A stretch of 64,000 nucleotides of DNA from Asterionellopsis glacialis (Eukaryota; Bacillariophyta; Plagiogrammaphyceae; Rhaphoneidales; Asterionellopsidaceae), in assembly GCA_014885115.2 (NCBI GenBank), contig WKLE02000936.1, positions 1,906-65,905 on the forward strand, written 5' to 3'. The translations under genes and the position numbers were made by a program. Positions 29,714 to 41,920 of the stretch are shown piece after piece. Under the pieces are notes generated by a model. It worked only from the letters and a program-made list of their open reading frames with translations. It ran no database searches and had not been told where the DNA came from. How positions within the stretch are numbered: position 1 is the stretch's first letter; every line of letters begins with the position of its first letter.

Positions 29714-31471
29714 ATGGGATTTGAAACAAGTTTATTTGTGGATCAAGAACTCCACCCTTCCCTTTTATGTGATATATGTCATGATGTCTTAAAGGCAGCC
29801 ACGACGGCATGTGCTGATGGACATGCCTTTTGTAAGGCATGTTTGCCACCCTCTGTGACAGCGTGTCCATCGTGTCGTGGGTCGTTGCAAAAAACAAATT
29901 GTTTACCCTTGCAACAACTTATACGTTGTCTAAAAGTTAAATGTCCTAATCATGATGACGAAGAGGAGGAGGACGATGACAAGAAGGATACAAAAAAAAG
30001 TGCTGCAACTCAACCTGCCACTAAAAAACGACGCAAGTCTGCCGTAGCGGCGGCAAGAGGGAAACGTTGTTCATGGATTGGTAAGTTAGAGGACTTGCCC
30101 AAACATCAACAAACGACATGTAAATTCGAAATGGTCCAATGTGACCATGATGCATGTTCACAAAAGCTACATCGTAAAAATTTGAAAAAGCATAAATATT
30201 CCTGTATACATCGTCCTACCAAATGTAACAAATGCAAACAAATGATAGCCCATCAATATTTACAGAATCATAATTGTCCTAAAGAAATGACAACATGTGC
30301 CTATTGTGACGCACCCTTATTGAGACAAGAGCTATTGGGTATTGGATCACCCACCTATTGTATGAACAATACTTCAGCAAACACTACTACAGCAAGGAAT
30401 GAAGATGGTGATGATTCCTCCTCTGGTGGTGATGGTGTTCGTGGAGATAGGATCATGCATAGAGGTGAAAATGGAGTCATGACGGTTGTATTATCCCCTA
30501 CTGGTAGATTAGGTGTACGTTCCGTTGAAGATAGTGCTGGTAGCAGTGCTCGTGCCTCAAGTACTGGTCGAGCTAGTCCTCGTATGACTCGTGGTAGTCT
30601 TGCAAGCATCATCAACAACAACAATGGCAGTGATGATGATGACGAGGATGATACTGCGGAACCTGTCACGGGACGTGAATTATATAAAGATATCATGTCG
30701 GAACAAATTCAATATATTCCCACTGATGCTGAATGTCAAGGTCATTATAAAGTATGTCCGAATGTACCCTTACGATGTGAATTTCACAAACAGGGTTGCA
30801 CGTCGGCCAAATTGACACGAAAAGATTTAGCCAAACATCATGTCGACTACGCTCAATATCATGCCTCCCTCATTGCCAAGGCGTTTGATGATGTACCCAA
30901 TCAAGTACGTGAAAGTTTGGCACGTGAACATGTCACACTCTATTTTGCAGCCTCACGGAACTCCATCAATTACCAAGGGGGTTGGAATTTGTATTCGGAT
31001 TCCGGCAGTATAGCTGGATATTCCAACTTTTCCTTGAAATTATATCAACACCGTGACGAAGATGAAGCCATCCACGTAGGGATCCGATGTTCCAATTCCA
31101 GACATGCCATACCTCTCCGTGATGTTCATATTCGTATATTAGACGATGTGGCGAAAATTGGATCCGACAAGGAAGACAATGACTTTGAATTCAAATGTGC
31201 AGGTCCGCAAATCATGGATGAAATGTCGTATAACAGTGTTGAATTTAAAACAGTATTGAAAGAAAAAATTACACCCCATAGAAGAAGTGCATCCCATAGA
31301 AGAGTCATGACTGGATCCGATGTGAAAAAAATTGTCCAAAGTGATAGCAATTCATCCTTATACATTGTAGCATCCTTTAGTCTCAATCGTCATAAAACAA
31401 TCATGTTGGGAAGTAGTGCCAATCGATCAAGTCCATCACCAAGTCCACCACATGAATATGCTGATTATTGA
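29714..31471 (+). CDS. RING and TRAF-type zinc-finger protein (probable E3 ubiquitin ligase)
   Basis: A 585-residue intron-free frame from the ATG at 29714. Residues ~18-56 form a RING finger (LLCDICHDVLK, CADGHAFCKACLPP, TACPSCRGSL). An acidic, basic-tailed linker follows, then TRAF-type zinc fingers at ~110-210 (CSWIGKLEDLPKHQQTTC, CDHDACSQKLHRKNLKKHKY, CNKCKQMIAHQYLQNHNC). Another Cys/His segment lies at ~338-375 (CPNVPLRCEFHKQGCTSAKL). A Ser/Gly/Asp-rich disordered region separates the halves. The C-terminal ~190 residues (YQGGWNLYSDSGSIAGYSNF, AIHVGIRCSNSRHAIPLRD) occupy the place of a MATH domain but only loosely resemble one. Proteins of this layout usually pass ubiquitin to signalling partners. 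Substrate unknown. Confidence 0.82.
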   Translation: MGFETSLFVDQELHPSLLCDICHDVLKAATTACADGHAFCKACLPPSVTACPSCRGSLQKTNCLPLQQLIRCLKVKCPNHDDEEEEDDDKKDTKKSAATQPATKKRRKSAVAAARGKRCSWIGKLEDLPKHQQTTCKFEMVQCDHDACSQKLHRKNLKKHKYSCIHRPTKCNKCKQMIAHQYLQNHNCPKEMTTCAYCDAPLLRQELLGIGSPTYCMNNTSANTTTARNEDGDDSSSGGDGVRGDRIMHRGENGVMTVVLSPTGRLGVRSVEDSAGSSARASSTGRASPRMTRGSLASIINNNNGSDDDDEDDTAEPVTGRELYKDIMSEQIQYIPTDAECQGHYKVCPNVPLRCEFHKQGCTSAKLTRKDLAKHHVDYAQYHASLIAKAFDDVPNQVRESLAREHVTLYFAASRNSINYQGGWNLYSDSGSIAGYSNFSLKLYQHRDEDEAIHVGIRCSNSRHAIPLRDVHIRILDDVAKIGSDKEDNDFEFKCAGPQIMDEMSYNSVEFKTVLKEKITPHRRSASHRRVMTGSDVKKIVQSDSNSSLYIVASFSLNRHKTIMLGSSANRSSPSPSPPHEYADY

Positions 31472-31710
31472 GATAGGGAGAGCAGAGAAAGATACTTTAG
31501 AAGAGCTGTGGAACTAAGACAGGTTCTAAAAAAAGAGACAATAACTTGATAAGTGAAAGAAGATGTAAGGGGTGTGCGGAGGTTTTGAAACTACAAACAG
31601 AAAAGAAATAATAATAGATAGCAAATAAACAAAAAAACAAACAAACAAAATGTATTTATATTTGTAAAAAGGAAAAATATATTTATTTTATACACCATTT
31701 TTGCATGCTT

Positions 31711-34014
31711 TCAACATTCATAACCCACAATTGTAGTTGCAGGTGGTTGATTCGTTTCATCATTGTCATTATTATTCTCCTCAAAACCATCCAAGTTATG
31801 ATCGTCTTCGTTTGTGCCTTCTTCTATTATTCTACCGTTGACATCTTTGATACTATTAGACCCTATCGTACTTGGTGCTGCATCAAAGACTGTCATGGCA
31901 GTTTGTCCAAAGGATTCTGTTTGAACTTCTGCTAATAATTGATTCAATTCCGATTGTCGCCCTACAAAGAAGTTTTCAGGTAACATTTGTAACAAAATTG
32001 TAAAATTTTGTAATGCATTTTTTGGATTTAACCCACGTTCTTCAAATAAGGACATATTCTGTTCACTAATGAGATATCTCACAAAGTCCAATTTATGATC
32101 TGACATGGCAATATTTAATAGGGATCGCTTTTTCGAGGTACGTATCGGACCTAAATCTCTCATTTTGCCATGTTTCGTGGTTTGTAATGGATGCCGTATA
32201 GGACAACATCGTTCTTCCACAAGCCATTTTAATATTTGTAAATTACCACCCTTGACAGCACAATGGATAGGTCTTGCAATTTCAACACCTCCTCCAATAG
32301 TACCTCCTCCTTTGACATTGGAAAATGGTGTTGTCACATTGATATTGCATGTTTTATAGTAAGCAATGACTTGATCATATTTACCTGTAAGTAGGGCATC
32401 ACGAAAGGATGCATTGGACCAATTACATGCATTGCAAACGGAGACTCGTGATTCATTCTTGATGTTGTATGTGTCAGGTATCATACTCGAAGGCCATGTG
32501 GTAGAACATGTTGAGCATATACATACACCACAATTACGACAATGACTTGCTCTTCGGAATACTGCGAATGTACCCTTGCATATAAAACATGTTGGATGTT
32601 CCACAAAGGGTAGCATACGTGGTGGAGACATGGCAATACCGACTTCTTCGGCTTGACGTTTGGTAGGTGATGAAAATGTTTTCATCATGGAAGAGGAGGA
32701 CGACACATCGTCGTCAGTGATACTATGGTAAGCTTCTAATGCCTTTTGATCGGTATGGATAGTAGTTACCCATGCATTTGTTTTAGGACTGTAGGATACA
32801 GACCACTCTAATAAATCACGTTTACGTATCGTTTCAGGTGATGCTGCTATATCTACAATTGTTTGTGCTGTACCAAATAATTTAGTTTTGAAACCAACTT
32901 TTCCTCCTCCTTTTCTATTCTTTTCAGAAGGTTGTAATGTCGCCATTGTTGGTTTGTTGTCTGTCACGGGAACAACCACAACATCTGCCTGGACAGCTTC
33001 ATTCAAAATACGTTGACGTACCTGTTCTTCAATTTCACATTCAGTTGTTACCTTGGCAACTACTGTTACAACTTCCTCTGATTCTTGTTCCGTTGTTACT
33101 GTTTCTTCTTGTTGTTGTTCTTTATGCACTTCTTCTTGTTTCAGTATGCTTGGCTGGGATATTGCTCCAGGTGGTGAAATTTTCTTATTTTCTACAAGTG
33201 CAGAGGGTGTCGTCTGTTGTTGTTGCACCATCATGTGTATTTGTTCTCCTCTGACTTGCTCCTCCTGTACAGTAACATGAGGTGAAAGAAATCCAGTTGT
33301 TTGTTTTTCTGTCTTTGATCCATGCACATGAAAGGCACCAGGTTGATGTGTTAAAGAAGATGACGAATTGTCATTATTGCGATACATTATCTTTTCATCA
33401 GACGATGGCCAATTATGATTATTATTATTATTATTCCTGTATTGCTTTTCTACAGTATCACCATCCTCATGAGATGAATATGTAGCAGCAACACCACCAC
33501 CACCATTACTAATGGCTGCTGCTTTGGTATTGTTCTCTTGTGTGCTGTTACTATTTGAAGATATTGTTGCAGTAGGTGCTATTTGTTCTTGATCATGATT
33601 ATTGGTAGTATTTTCCGAAGTAACATCATTTTCAATGTCAGATGAAGATACTGTTCTCAGGTATGCTGGACGAAGGGAAGGATAAGAAGAAGCCAACGAC
33701 GACACTGGAATTTGTTGTGACTGTTGTTGTTCTTCCTTTAGTGTTATTTCTGGTATTGTTGCTGCTTTATTCATCTTGGTATTATTTTCATTTTCCAAAG
33801 AAGGAAACGACTTTGTATGATTATTATTATGGGGAACTGTATTATTGTTGTTGTTGTTCTTACGACTATTATTAGTTTGATTTCCATAATTTCGACAAGG
33901 CTTAGTAGTAGTAGGATGACGAGTTGGAGGTTTTAATGGTTGTTCATCTCCATCATCATCATCGCATTGTCTTGATCTCCTCATTTTTGGATCAGTTTTG
34001 ACCAAATGGTACAT
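31711..34014 (-). CDS. FYVE zinc-finger and ankyrin-repeat protein
   Basis: A 767-residue intron-free frame from the ATG at 34014. The first ~370 residues are disordered and very rich in Asn, Gln, Thr and Ser, partly from trinucleotide tracts. A small globular segment follows (LLEWSVSYSPKTNAWVTTIH). At ~470-535 comes a FYVE-type zinc finger: CFICKGTFAVFRRASHCRNC, GVCICSTCS, VSVCNAC. It has the basic RxSHCRNCG patch, close to the canonical RRHHCR that binds phosphatidylinositol 3-phosphate on endosomes. Ankyrin-like helices follow at ~560-680 (RPIHCAVKGGNLQILKWLVE, SLLNIAMSDHKLDFVRYLIS). It probably acts as an endosomal adaptor; partners are unknown. It is convergent with the RING/TRAF gene, 240 bp apart. 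Confidence 0.82.
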   Translation of the reverse strand: MYHLVKTDPKMRRSRQCDDDDGDEQPLKPPTRHPTTTKPCRNYGNQTNNSRKNNNNNNTVPHNNNHTKSFPSLENENNTKMNKAATIPEITLKEEQQQSQQIPVSSLASSYPSLRPAYLRTVSSSDIENDVTSENTTNNHDQEQIAPTATISSNSNSTQENNTKAAAISNGGGGVAATYSSHEDGDTVEKQYRNNNNNNHNWPSSDEKIMYRNNDNSSSSLTHQPGAFHVHGSKTEKQTTGFLSPHVTVQEEQVRGEQIHMMVQQQQTTPSALVENKKISPPGAISQPSILKQEEVHKEQQQEETVTTEQESEEVVTVVAKVTTECEIEEQVRQRILNEAVQADVVVVPVTDNKPTMATLQPSEKNRKGGGKVGFKTKLFGTAQTIVDIAASPETIRKRDLLEWSVSYSPKTNAWVTTIHTDQKALEAYHSITDDDVSSSSSMMKTFSSPTKRQAEEVGIAMSPPRMLPFVEHPTCFICKGTFAVFRRASHCRNCGVCICSTCSTTWPSSMIPDTYNIKNESRVSVCNACNWSNASFRDALLTGKYDQVIAYYKTCNINVTTPFSNVKGGGTIGGGVEIARPIHCAVKGGNLQILKWLVEERCCPIRHPLQTTKHGKMRDLGPIRTSKKRSLLNIAMSDHKLDFVRYLISEQNMSLFEERGLNPKNALQNFTILLQMLPENFFVGRQSELNQLLAEVQTESFGQTAMTVFDAAPSTIGSNSIKDVNGRIIEEGTNEDDHNLDGFEENNNDNDETNQPPATTIVGYEC

Positions 34015-34901
34015 AATTAATGTTTTTTTTTTGGTGTCAGACTTGAGAAGGGTATAAACGGGATTAGTTCTTATTGTACCGAATACATATACAGTATAAA
34101 ATAGTGGTCAATAAACACACCAGATACGATCGAGAAAGATATCGCCAAAAGATGAAGGTCTTTCTACTTTCTTTCGTCTTGTGTAATCTTATTGATTCAC
34201 CCAACAACACAAGGGAGACAAACCTACAAGAAAATGTATAATACTAGCTGTTGGCAATCCACTACTACGCCTACAGTTGATACAGGCTGTCTCGTACTTC
34301 CACTGTTGCTTTCTTGCTTGAGCAGGATATGATCTCCTCGGTTGCAAGAATGATCTTCCGAAACGATCGCGGATGGAATAGAGTCAGCACAGATTGATAG
34401 TCGATTGTACATATCACACCATATGTAATGAACATTGAGTGATAATCATATATTATACTCTATGTACCAGGTAGTAAGTATTCTGAATGTCATTATGTGG
34501 CGTGGTTGAATACCTGGTAATACATTATGAAGATCGTTGCATATCCCCTGCTTCATCTTTCACATAAAGTCATTGAGGATAATAATTTCCTAATCACTCC
34601 AATGCACCGTCTGTCCGGCTTTTCGTCGTGGATGGTGCGCCATCCCCAAAACACGGTGGTCGATATCTTGGATACAATAACGAGAACGAGATTTCCCTCC
34701 ACTTTCTCTTACGGGTGTATGGCACACGAGTTTCTGTTCTCGACAAACTAAACCCGCAATTGTCATCACTCTCAAGTCCAGTGTGCACTTTGTAGAAAAA
34801 ATTGACAAAGGACCCCCTTTTTTTTAAAAAAATAGAGACAAAATAGAGACGACAACATTCTTGATTGATTTCATAATTCTACAGAAAGAAAAAAAGTAAT
34901 C
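34015..34901. other. intergenic between divergent FYVE and SBNO genes
   Basis: Holds the promoters of two divergent genes. A short GTACC-type repeat lies at 34460-34525 (GTACCAGGTAGTAAG, ATACCTGGTAATAC). Small frames at 34527-34808 show no domain. A poly-T/A tract at 34820-34845 lies close to the SBNO start. Confidence 0.45.
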
Positions 34902-37900
34902 ATGTCGTACCATATAACTCCTCAAAATGCTGCAACTACTGTCATTAATATGCCTCCTTTAGCAGCAGCACAGCAACAACACCAACAAGGAGTAGTACAA
35001 CCGACACCTACTGGCGCAACTGTAGCAGAAGATGCTGCCAATGATACAGGAGAAGCTATTGATACCTTTAGTGGATATGCACCGACTGCATTACCCATGA
35101 ATGTTTTGAAAATATTACAAGAACGAAAAAACACAGCAGCAAAGCTAATGTCAACAACTGTGGCATCTTTGTCTTCTAATAACAGCAGCAACAACAACAA
35201 GGACGACAATGAGAAGAATGACGACAATGACAACGACAATCACTCCTCCTCCTCCTCATCATCATCATTATCGTTTGAATCACTTCAAATTCCATCACAT
35301 ACATCACCGTCCTGTGAATCCGCTTTATTGTCTTCTGTGACAGCACCACGTGCTACAAATGATTCTGCAGATTCTTTATTAAATTTAGTAGAGTGTGGTG
35401 CCCTATCGCCTTTACAAATGGAAGGTTGTACTCTAGCTATACAGCGTCATACACGATTGTTGTATCATGAAGAATCGGGACGGACACGTCGTGCAGGATT
35501 TTTTATTGGTGATGCAGCAGGTATTGGTAAAGGACGTCAAATTGCTGCCATTTTACGTGATAGTTTATGTCGTGGTCGTCCACGACATTTATGGGTCAGT
35601 GTATCACGTGAACTATCACTCGATGCTCAACGTGATTTACAAGCTGTGCAGTGTTACAATACTACCGTTCATGATGGGACAGATTTTTTACAAAAACAAA
35701 CACGTACAACATCCTCCTCCTTGGCTGGATTAGGGACAAGTAGTACGAGTGAAAATAGTAATGGTATATTATTCATCACCTATTCCTTATTAGTATCAGG
35801 ACAAGGACGTCGTATGGAAGATATTATTAAATGGTTAACCACTGGATCTACAGCAACAACAACCACATCATCCACCACCACCCCAGTTACAGCCGAACAA
35901 TCCTTTGATGGAGTTTTAGTATTCGATGAAGCTCACAAGGCTAAGAATTTAGAAGCGGATACCTACACTGCCAAGCTTGTTGTGGAAATACAAAATCGAT
36001 TACCAAATGCACGTGTATTGTATTGTAGTGCAACGGGCGTATCTGACATACAGCACATGGTATATGCCAATCGATTAGGACTTTGGGGATACGGATCCAC
36101 CTTGTATCCTACCTTTGATAGTTTTCGTCATATCGTATCGAATCGTGGTGTTGGATCCTTGGAACTATTGGCATTGGAAATGAAACAAATGGGTATATTC
36201 GTTGCACGTACCCTAAGTTGGGATGGTGCTGAATTCCATACCCTGCAAGTAGCATTGGATACACCTCAAAAGATAATGTACGACGGTGCCGTCTCGTGGT
36301 GGATGATGTTGCAGAAAGAAATTGTAGCCGCACTGCAAATTTTAGAATTATCCAAGTCACCACCGAAACAATTATGGAGATCGTATTGGGCAGCCCATCA
36401 ACGTTTCTTTCGTGAAATGGCTATATGTTGTAAGGTACCCAAGGTGGTAGAAGAAAGTTTACATTATTTGAAGAATGAAAATTGTCAAGTAATTATTGGA
36501 TTACAAAGTACAGGTGAAGCTAATACACAAACAGCATTAGAAGAATTAGGACAACAAATTCTAGTCGATTCAGGGAATAGTGACAAAAACAACAAAAATG
36601 GTACCACCAGCAGCAGCACCACCTCTGTTGATTATGAGGATATCTTATTACCATCCTTGGTATCCACAGCAAGATCCATCATGACATCCTTCGTACGTAA
36701 CCATTTTCCAATTGCACCACCACCAGAACAACCTCCCAAGATACCACCCCGTCCACCTAATGGATTCCCAGATCAAGCATCAAGATTAGAATATATGCGT
36801 TTCGAAGCTGAAGCTGAACGTATCAAGGCCATGCCGCCGCCACCACCCATCCATCATCTTGTACAAAGACAACAAGCCATGATTGATGCTGCACAAAAGT
36901 TAAATTTACCACCCAACCCATTAGATGATTTGATTTTTAGACTGGGTGGTGAAACGCAAGTTGCAGAACTTACAGGACGATCTGGACGGATTTTAAAGTA
37001 TGACACTGCAACAAAGAAGAAGCAAGATCAAGAACAATATTTTCATTATGTGCGACGTGTACAAGAATCATCCAATAATTCGAAAACCTTTGGATTAAGC
37101 ATTCCTAAATCAAGTGAAGATTGTGACAAACTGAATATCGTTGAAAAGAAAAAGTTTATGGATGGTCGTAAAAGTGTTGCAATTATATCGGATGCTGCTA
37201 GTACAGGTATTAGTTTACATGCAGCAGCTGGGAGTGGTGCCGCACATAAACGTCGTGTTCATTTTACTATAGAGGTAAGTAAGATGATAGAGACAAAAAT
37301 AGTGGACGGAAAAGAAGAACGAAAAGAAGACATTTGTTACATTATCAGTGTCTATTGCTCACATTGTACGTACCTTGTCATATTGTACTAGTTGCCTTGG
37401 GCTGCCGATAAGGCAATTCAACAATTGGGTCGATCTCATAGAAGTGGACAACATAGTGCGCCTATTTATAAAATGGTAGTTACAGAGTTAGGCGGAGAAC
37501 GTAGGTTTGGCGCTGCTGTTTCAAAACGAATGGCAAATCTAGGTGCCCTAACGAAGGGTGACCGAAGAGCTGCAACTGGAAGTGATTTGTCTGAATTTGA
37601 TATTGATAGTATTTATGGACGTCGTGCATTAGCACAAGTTTACCAAGCCTTGAATGTTGGATCTGAAGGGCAAGTGCCTAGCAAGGCTCCCTCTCGTAAC
37701 GGGGCTGCCATTCTAGATGACTATGTCAAGCAAGCCATGGTAACGAATTCACTTCTTTCTGGCAAACTTACAAACGAAGCTAGTCAACATATCTTTGCCC
37801 TTTTAGTTGCCCGTCAGGCCCTGGAGGATGTCGGATTGGTTTCCAATGACTCCAATAGTAGCAAGAACAATTCACAAGTTAAAGTATTCCTCAATCGAAT

Positions 37901-39469
37901 TGCGGGCCTTCCGGTAGACCAACAAAAGTTGGTGTTTGCTCTCTTCATGTCAACATTAGATGACGTTATTGCTGGTGCTAAGGCTACTGGCGAATTTGAA
38001 GGTAGCGTAGAAGATGTAAAAGCAACAAATATTGAAATGGATGGTAAACCAGAACTACTGGCCGTAGACAAGAGAAGTGGGGCATCTACAATGCTTACAC
38101 GGCTCAATCTAGATCGAGGCATATCACTTGAATCAGTTGTTACACAAAGCCTGGAGGATGTTAATGCAGAAGAAAAGGACAATGATTCAAAGAGAGCCAA
38201 GTCTGGGTGGTACGTGAGCAAGCGAACTATCGCAGGACGGCAACTTGTGCTTTATGCCAAACGCAAAGTCCAAGCTAATGCTGAAACTGATGAATCTGCT
38301 CTTGATCCACTTGGATTGATGATAATCACAAGACCCAACACAGGAAAGAATCCGTTTGAAATGGTACGTCCCCATACATTTTCTCTTCCCAATTCCTCTC
38401 CCCCCTTTTCAGCTCCTACTATCATTAACCATGACATTCCATCTTTTTTGCGTTTACCAAGTCGTCGCGAGACTTGAAGCACAAGTATACTCTCGTGTTG
38501 AGTTCTCGAAGATTTAGTAAGCATTTGAAGGAACCTGAAGATCCAGATGAAATCAAGAAAGAGATGCTAGAAAAACAGGTGTCTGATTTACCTATTGATG
38601 AAATCAAGGAAAAGCTCGATTCCAAGAATGTAGATGTGACAAACTTAAAGACGAAGTCTGAACTGGTGCAGACGTTAGTCAACTCCCGCCTTACAGAGTT
38701 CGAGACGGCAGACACATTGAAATCCGAATCAAATCCAAATCCGCTCGAGAGATTTCGAGTGAAAGCTCCTCATGCTTCCCGTTTATGGGATGATGCATAC
38801 AGGGATTCTGATCGTTTTGACCACTACCTAGGCCTTGCCCCCAGGCGAACTCGATTGGGTTTGGTAACTGGAGCTGTTCTTCATGTTCTACCAGCATTAG
38901 AGAAGGCCGTTATTATGCGGAAACAGGCAGAAAGAGCTCTTCGTGTTGCTAGAGTTGAGATATCTGAAACAGGTGATCGCATTGTTGGTATTCGATTTCC
39001 TCTTGATAATGAAGTTATGTCAAAGCTCAAAGAGATTTTGCAGAATCTTTCACAAGCAAGGAAAGGATCTGGAAAAGGAAACTTGTTCCGTGATGAAGGC
39101 TATACAACAGTCTGTGACAAGTCTACAGCACGGGCAACGAGAGAACGGAAGACGATGCGAAGCTTCTTTGCTACTGCTTCGACGCCAAGTCAAAAGCAAG
39201 AAATTAGTCGTCCTAAGCTTTCAGGATCTAAGCGAAAGGAAATGATCCCACCTGCTACCAGTACTAATGATGTTACTATCATTGACCTCTGTGATGATGT
39301 CGAAGTTCTTTCACCCGCAAAGACCGCGAAGCCAAAAGTAGTAAGCGTGGAAAAGCCTTTAGGTAATCCAAGGTCAAGCAAGATGGCGAAAGTCAACGGC
39401 ATCAATGTCAAACGGAGCAAAACAACAAAGAAGAGTGCCAGTATAAAGTCATTTTTCATGAAAAAATAG
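34902..39469 (+). CDS. Strawberry-notch (SBNO) family helicase
   Basis: Three exons (34902-37274, 37392-38363, 38462-39469) with introns of 117 and 98 nt, all phase 0, give about 1450 residues, close to animal SBNO proteins. The helicase core shows motif I at ~203 (GDAAGIGKGRQIAAILRD), the family's variant of Walker A, and motif II at ~341 (LVFDEAHKAKN). It also has ISDAASTGISLHAA, and motif VI across the first intron (AIQQLGRSHRSGQHSAPIYK). SBNO proteins are nuclear superfamily-2 helicase-like co-regulators of transcription, linked to Notch signalling in animals and to RNA-related roles elsewhere. The C-terminal exon contains a SAP-like segment (SDLPIDEIKEKLDSKNVDV, LKTKSELVQTLV). It also has two short SFF motifs (TMRSFFATAS and, at the very end, SIKSFFMKK). 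The N-terminus is polar and low-complexity. Confidence 0.88.
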
Positions 39470-39634
39470 AAATTGTCTTTAGATAGAAAGACCATTTAAC
39501 TACAAAGTAAAGACAAATATTGTGTATTCTTACAAGAAGGTTAAATAACGAGCTCTTGCAACGGATCATGTTGTTTATGTCTAGCATTTGATGAAACTTA
39601 GCAAAGTAAAGCGTGCAATATTAAAGCCATAAAT

Positions 39635-40315
39635 TTACTCGTAAATCCAGTCCTTTGAGTGGCTTTCCCAGTCAAGAAGTTCAGATTCGTCGAACCAAAG
39701 TTCAATTTCTTTCAAGGCATTCTCAACGCTATCAGATCCGTGGCAGATGTTGCGTCCGACTTCGATACAGAAATCTCCACGGATGGTTCCAGGTGCAGAT
39801 TCCAAAGGATTGGTAGCTCCGAGCATCTTACGTCCAGTGGAAACAGCTTCTTTTCCCTCCCAGACCATGCAGACAACGGGTCCACTGAGCATGTAGTCAC
39901 GGAGTTTAGGGAAGAAATCCTTTTCAACCAAATCACAGTAATGCTTTTCAAGAAGTTCCTTATCGGCTTGCTTGGTCTTCATGGCGACGAGCTTGTATCC
40001 CTTTGTCTATGTTTTGGATAAGATTAAGCGAACCAATTCACAAGTGAGGGTCAAATTCAATAAAGAATAAAATAAGAAACGAAAAATCTTTACAAAGATA
40101 CAGCACGAGGTTGCTTTCGCACATACCTCGAAGCGGTTGACAATGTTTCCAACAAGCCCTCTTTGGACACCATCGGGCTTGATCATGATGTAAGTAACCT
40201 CATCGGCAGACATAGAAAGAGCAGAGCGACGGGTGGCAAAGGCAGGCTTGAAATTGTTTGTGAAGGCATGGGCCGACACCAAGACAGCAAGGAATAGGGC
40301 AACTACAGATTTCAT
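39635..40315 (-). CDS. nucleoside diphosphate kinase, probably plastid-targeted
   Basis: Exon 1 (40315-40127) and exon 2 (40006-39635) with a 120-nt intron (GTATGT...ACATAG, phase 0) give 186 residues. The enzyme moves the terminal phosphate from ATP to other nucleoside diphosphates through a phosphohistidine. Visible family features are [20 protein letters not shown] (Lys near the phosphate), [51 protein letters not shown] and the active-site His in [14 protein letters not shown]. The first ~34 residues ([20 protein letters not shown]) are a signal peptide with an AHA-FTN cleavage site. This fits the Phe+1 rule for diatom plastid import, and RRSALSM may be the transit-peptide end. It is divergent from the CDV3-like gene. 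Confidence 0.92.
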
Positions 40316-40754
40316 GATGGATGAGTGTGTTTGAAAGAAATATTATGAAACGTTCCTAGAAATATACGTGTTGTTCTCTGAGAGAGAAAAAGCGAATGAT
40401 GTATTGTGGTGACTGCGAAAGCTACTGCGAGCCGCATCTTTTTTGGGCGCTGACGCACATTCGAAAAATAAAAAAATAATAATGTGCCCAGATCGGCAGT
40501 GAAAGATTCGTTGCATTCGACTTGTTCGACTAAAAACTGTTTTTACCAAAAGGAGTTTCAAAACTCATAACCTAAATACGTTCGCGGGGCTGAAACGCGC
40601 GAAATTATTTTGCGGTCGGAAACTGCAGACGAATGAAAACGACCCCCACCATCACGTCTCAAGGCTTTCCGGAGGGACAAGCGTTTCGTGTGTAAGTTTT
40701 GCACACGATTACTGAAGGTCTCGTTGCATCCGTTTCTACAAAAGAAATAGTATC
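40316..40754. promoter_or_regulatory. bidirectional promoter region, NDPK and CDV3-like genes
   Basis: The 439-bp interval between two divergent start codons must hold both promoters. It contains locally GC-rich, CG-bearing sequence (for example CGTTCGCGGGGCTGAAACGC near 40580) and no GTACC repeats. No specific factor site is identified. Confidence 0.5.
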
Positions 40755-41920
40755 ATGTCGGACACTGCTGCGTTCTTCGCTAAAAAGAAGAAGAAGAAGA
40801 GTTTCAAGGGATTTAATGCAAATAAAATCGATGCATCCTCTGTGACGAATACAGTTCACGTGTAAGTAGCAACAGTCATTTCGTCATTATTTTTCTCAGA
40901 AGCTTGTTTAGGGATTTCATGTAGACTCTGTATTCTTTCCACGCGGTTTAGGGTTATCCCTGGGTATTTTAGTAACGTGCCTCACATTATTTTTGAATTC
41001 TTTTCTCGCATTGCCATTTTTTCGACAGGGACGCACCTGCTTTGTCAACCAATAATGATGTTGCCGGGGTTGGCGCTACCTTATCCGCTACTACTTTAAA
41101 TGATGGCCTGGCACCAAAGAATGACTCACTGGAAGCAGCAGGTGGTTCTGCCGAAGGAGATCAATGGGATGATGCAGCATTGGCAGCAACATTAACGAAA
41201 AAACCAACTGGAGTAGCACCCACAGAAAAGTTGTTAGACATGAAAGCTCTTGAAACATCAAAAGTGGATGATAATATTGCAGAAAAAATGCGTGTCGAGG
41301 AAATTAAAGCCCAACTTAAGGCAGCAAAGGAAGGAATGGAACGTGAAGCAGAAAGAATCAAGCAGGAAGAAGATCAAAAGAAGGAGGCTAATGAATTCAA
41401 AACTGCCGGTCGGTTTGGTGCTGCCGCTTCTGGAATGAGTGGAGGAGAAGGTGGAAAATATGTCCCGCGTCATTTGCGTGGAGGAGGAGGCGGTATGTCC
41501 AGCGCTCGACCAGGGTGGGGTGCAGGTGTATCCTCTTCTGCGCCACGAAATGTTGATACAAAGGATGAAAACCTTTTCCCAGATCTTGCCACTGCAGATA
41601 ATATTTTGGAGCAACAAAAGAAACAAGAACTCGCAGAAAAAAAGGTTGCACCTAAAAAACAACCACTGCCAGGCGCTAGCTGGGCGGCTCGGAGAGCAGC
41701 TGCATCTTCGACTGCACCACCTAAATCGAAAGAGGAAACAGCACCCCCAGCACCCACACCTGTGGAAGAGAAGAAACCCGAGAAAGTAGAAGAAAAACCA
41801 GAGCCTGTGGCACCTAAACCAGCAACTGGATCTGCCGCAGCAGCGGCAGCCGCAGGTGGTGGATTGAAGAAGAAGAAAAAGAAGAAAAAGGATCTGTCTA
41901 CTTTCAAGCCTTCTGCTTAG
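40755..41920 (+). CDS. CDV3-like low-complexity protein
   Basis: Exon 1 40755-40861 and exon 2 41029-41920 with a 167-nt intron (GTAAGT...TCGACAG) give about 332 residues. The N-terminus SDTAAFFAKKKKKKSFKGFN resembles the FFAKRDKKKKK start of CDV3 proteins. Further parallels are the acidic WDD segment (EGDQWDDAALAA), KYVPRHLRGGG (compare the VYRPPGAR element) and the late DENLFPDLATADNI (compare QFPSLQSTA). The middle is a charged coiled coil (EIKAQLKAAKEGMEREAERI). The C-terminus is Pro/Glu/Ala-rich and ends in a run of eight Lys before DLSTFKPSA. CDV3 has been connected with translation and cell growth, but its activity is not defined. The assignment rests on the order of short motifs, so an unrelated disordered RNA-associated protein is possible. 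Confidence 0.6.

Noticed and set aside
29714..39469. A functional cluster of RING/TRAF, FYVE-ankyrin and SBNO genes
   Set aside because: They differ in orientation and cellular role; their adjacency looks like ordinary gene packing.
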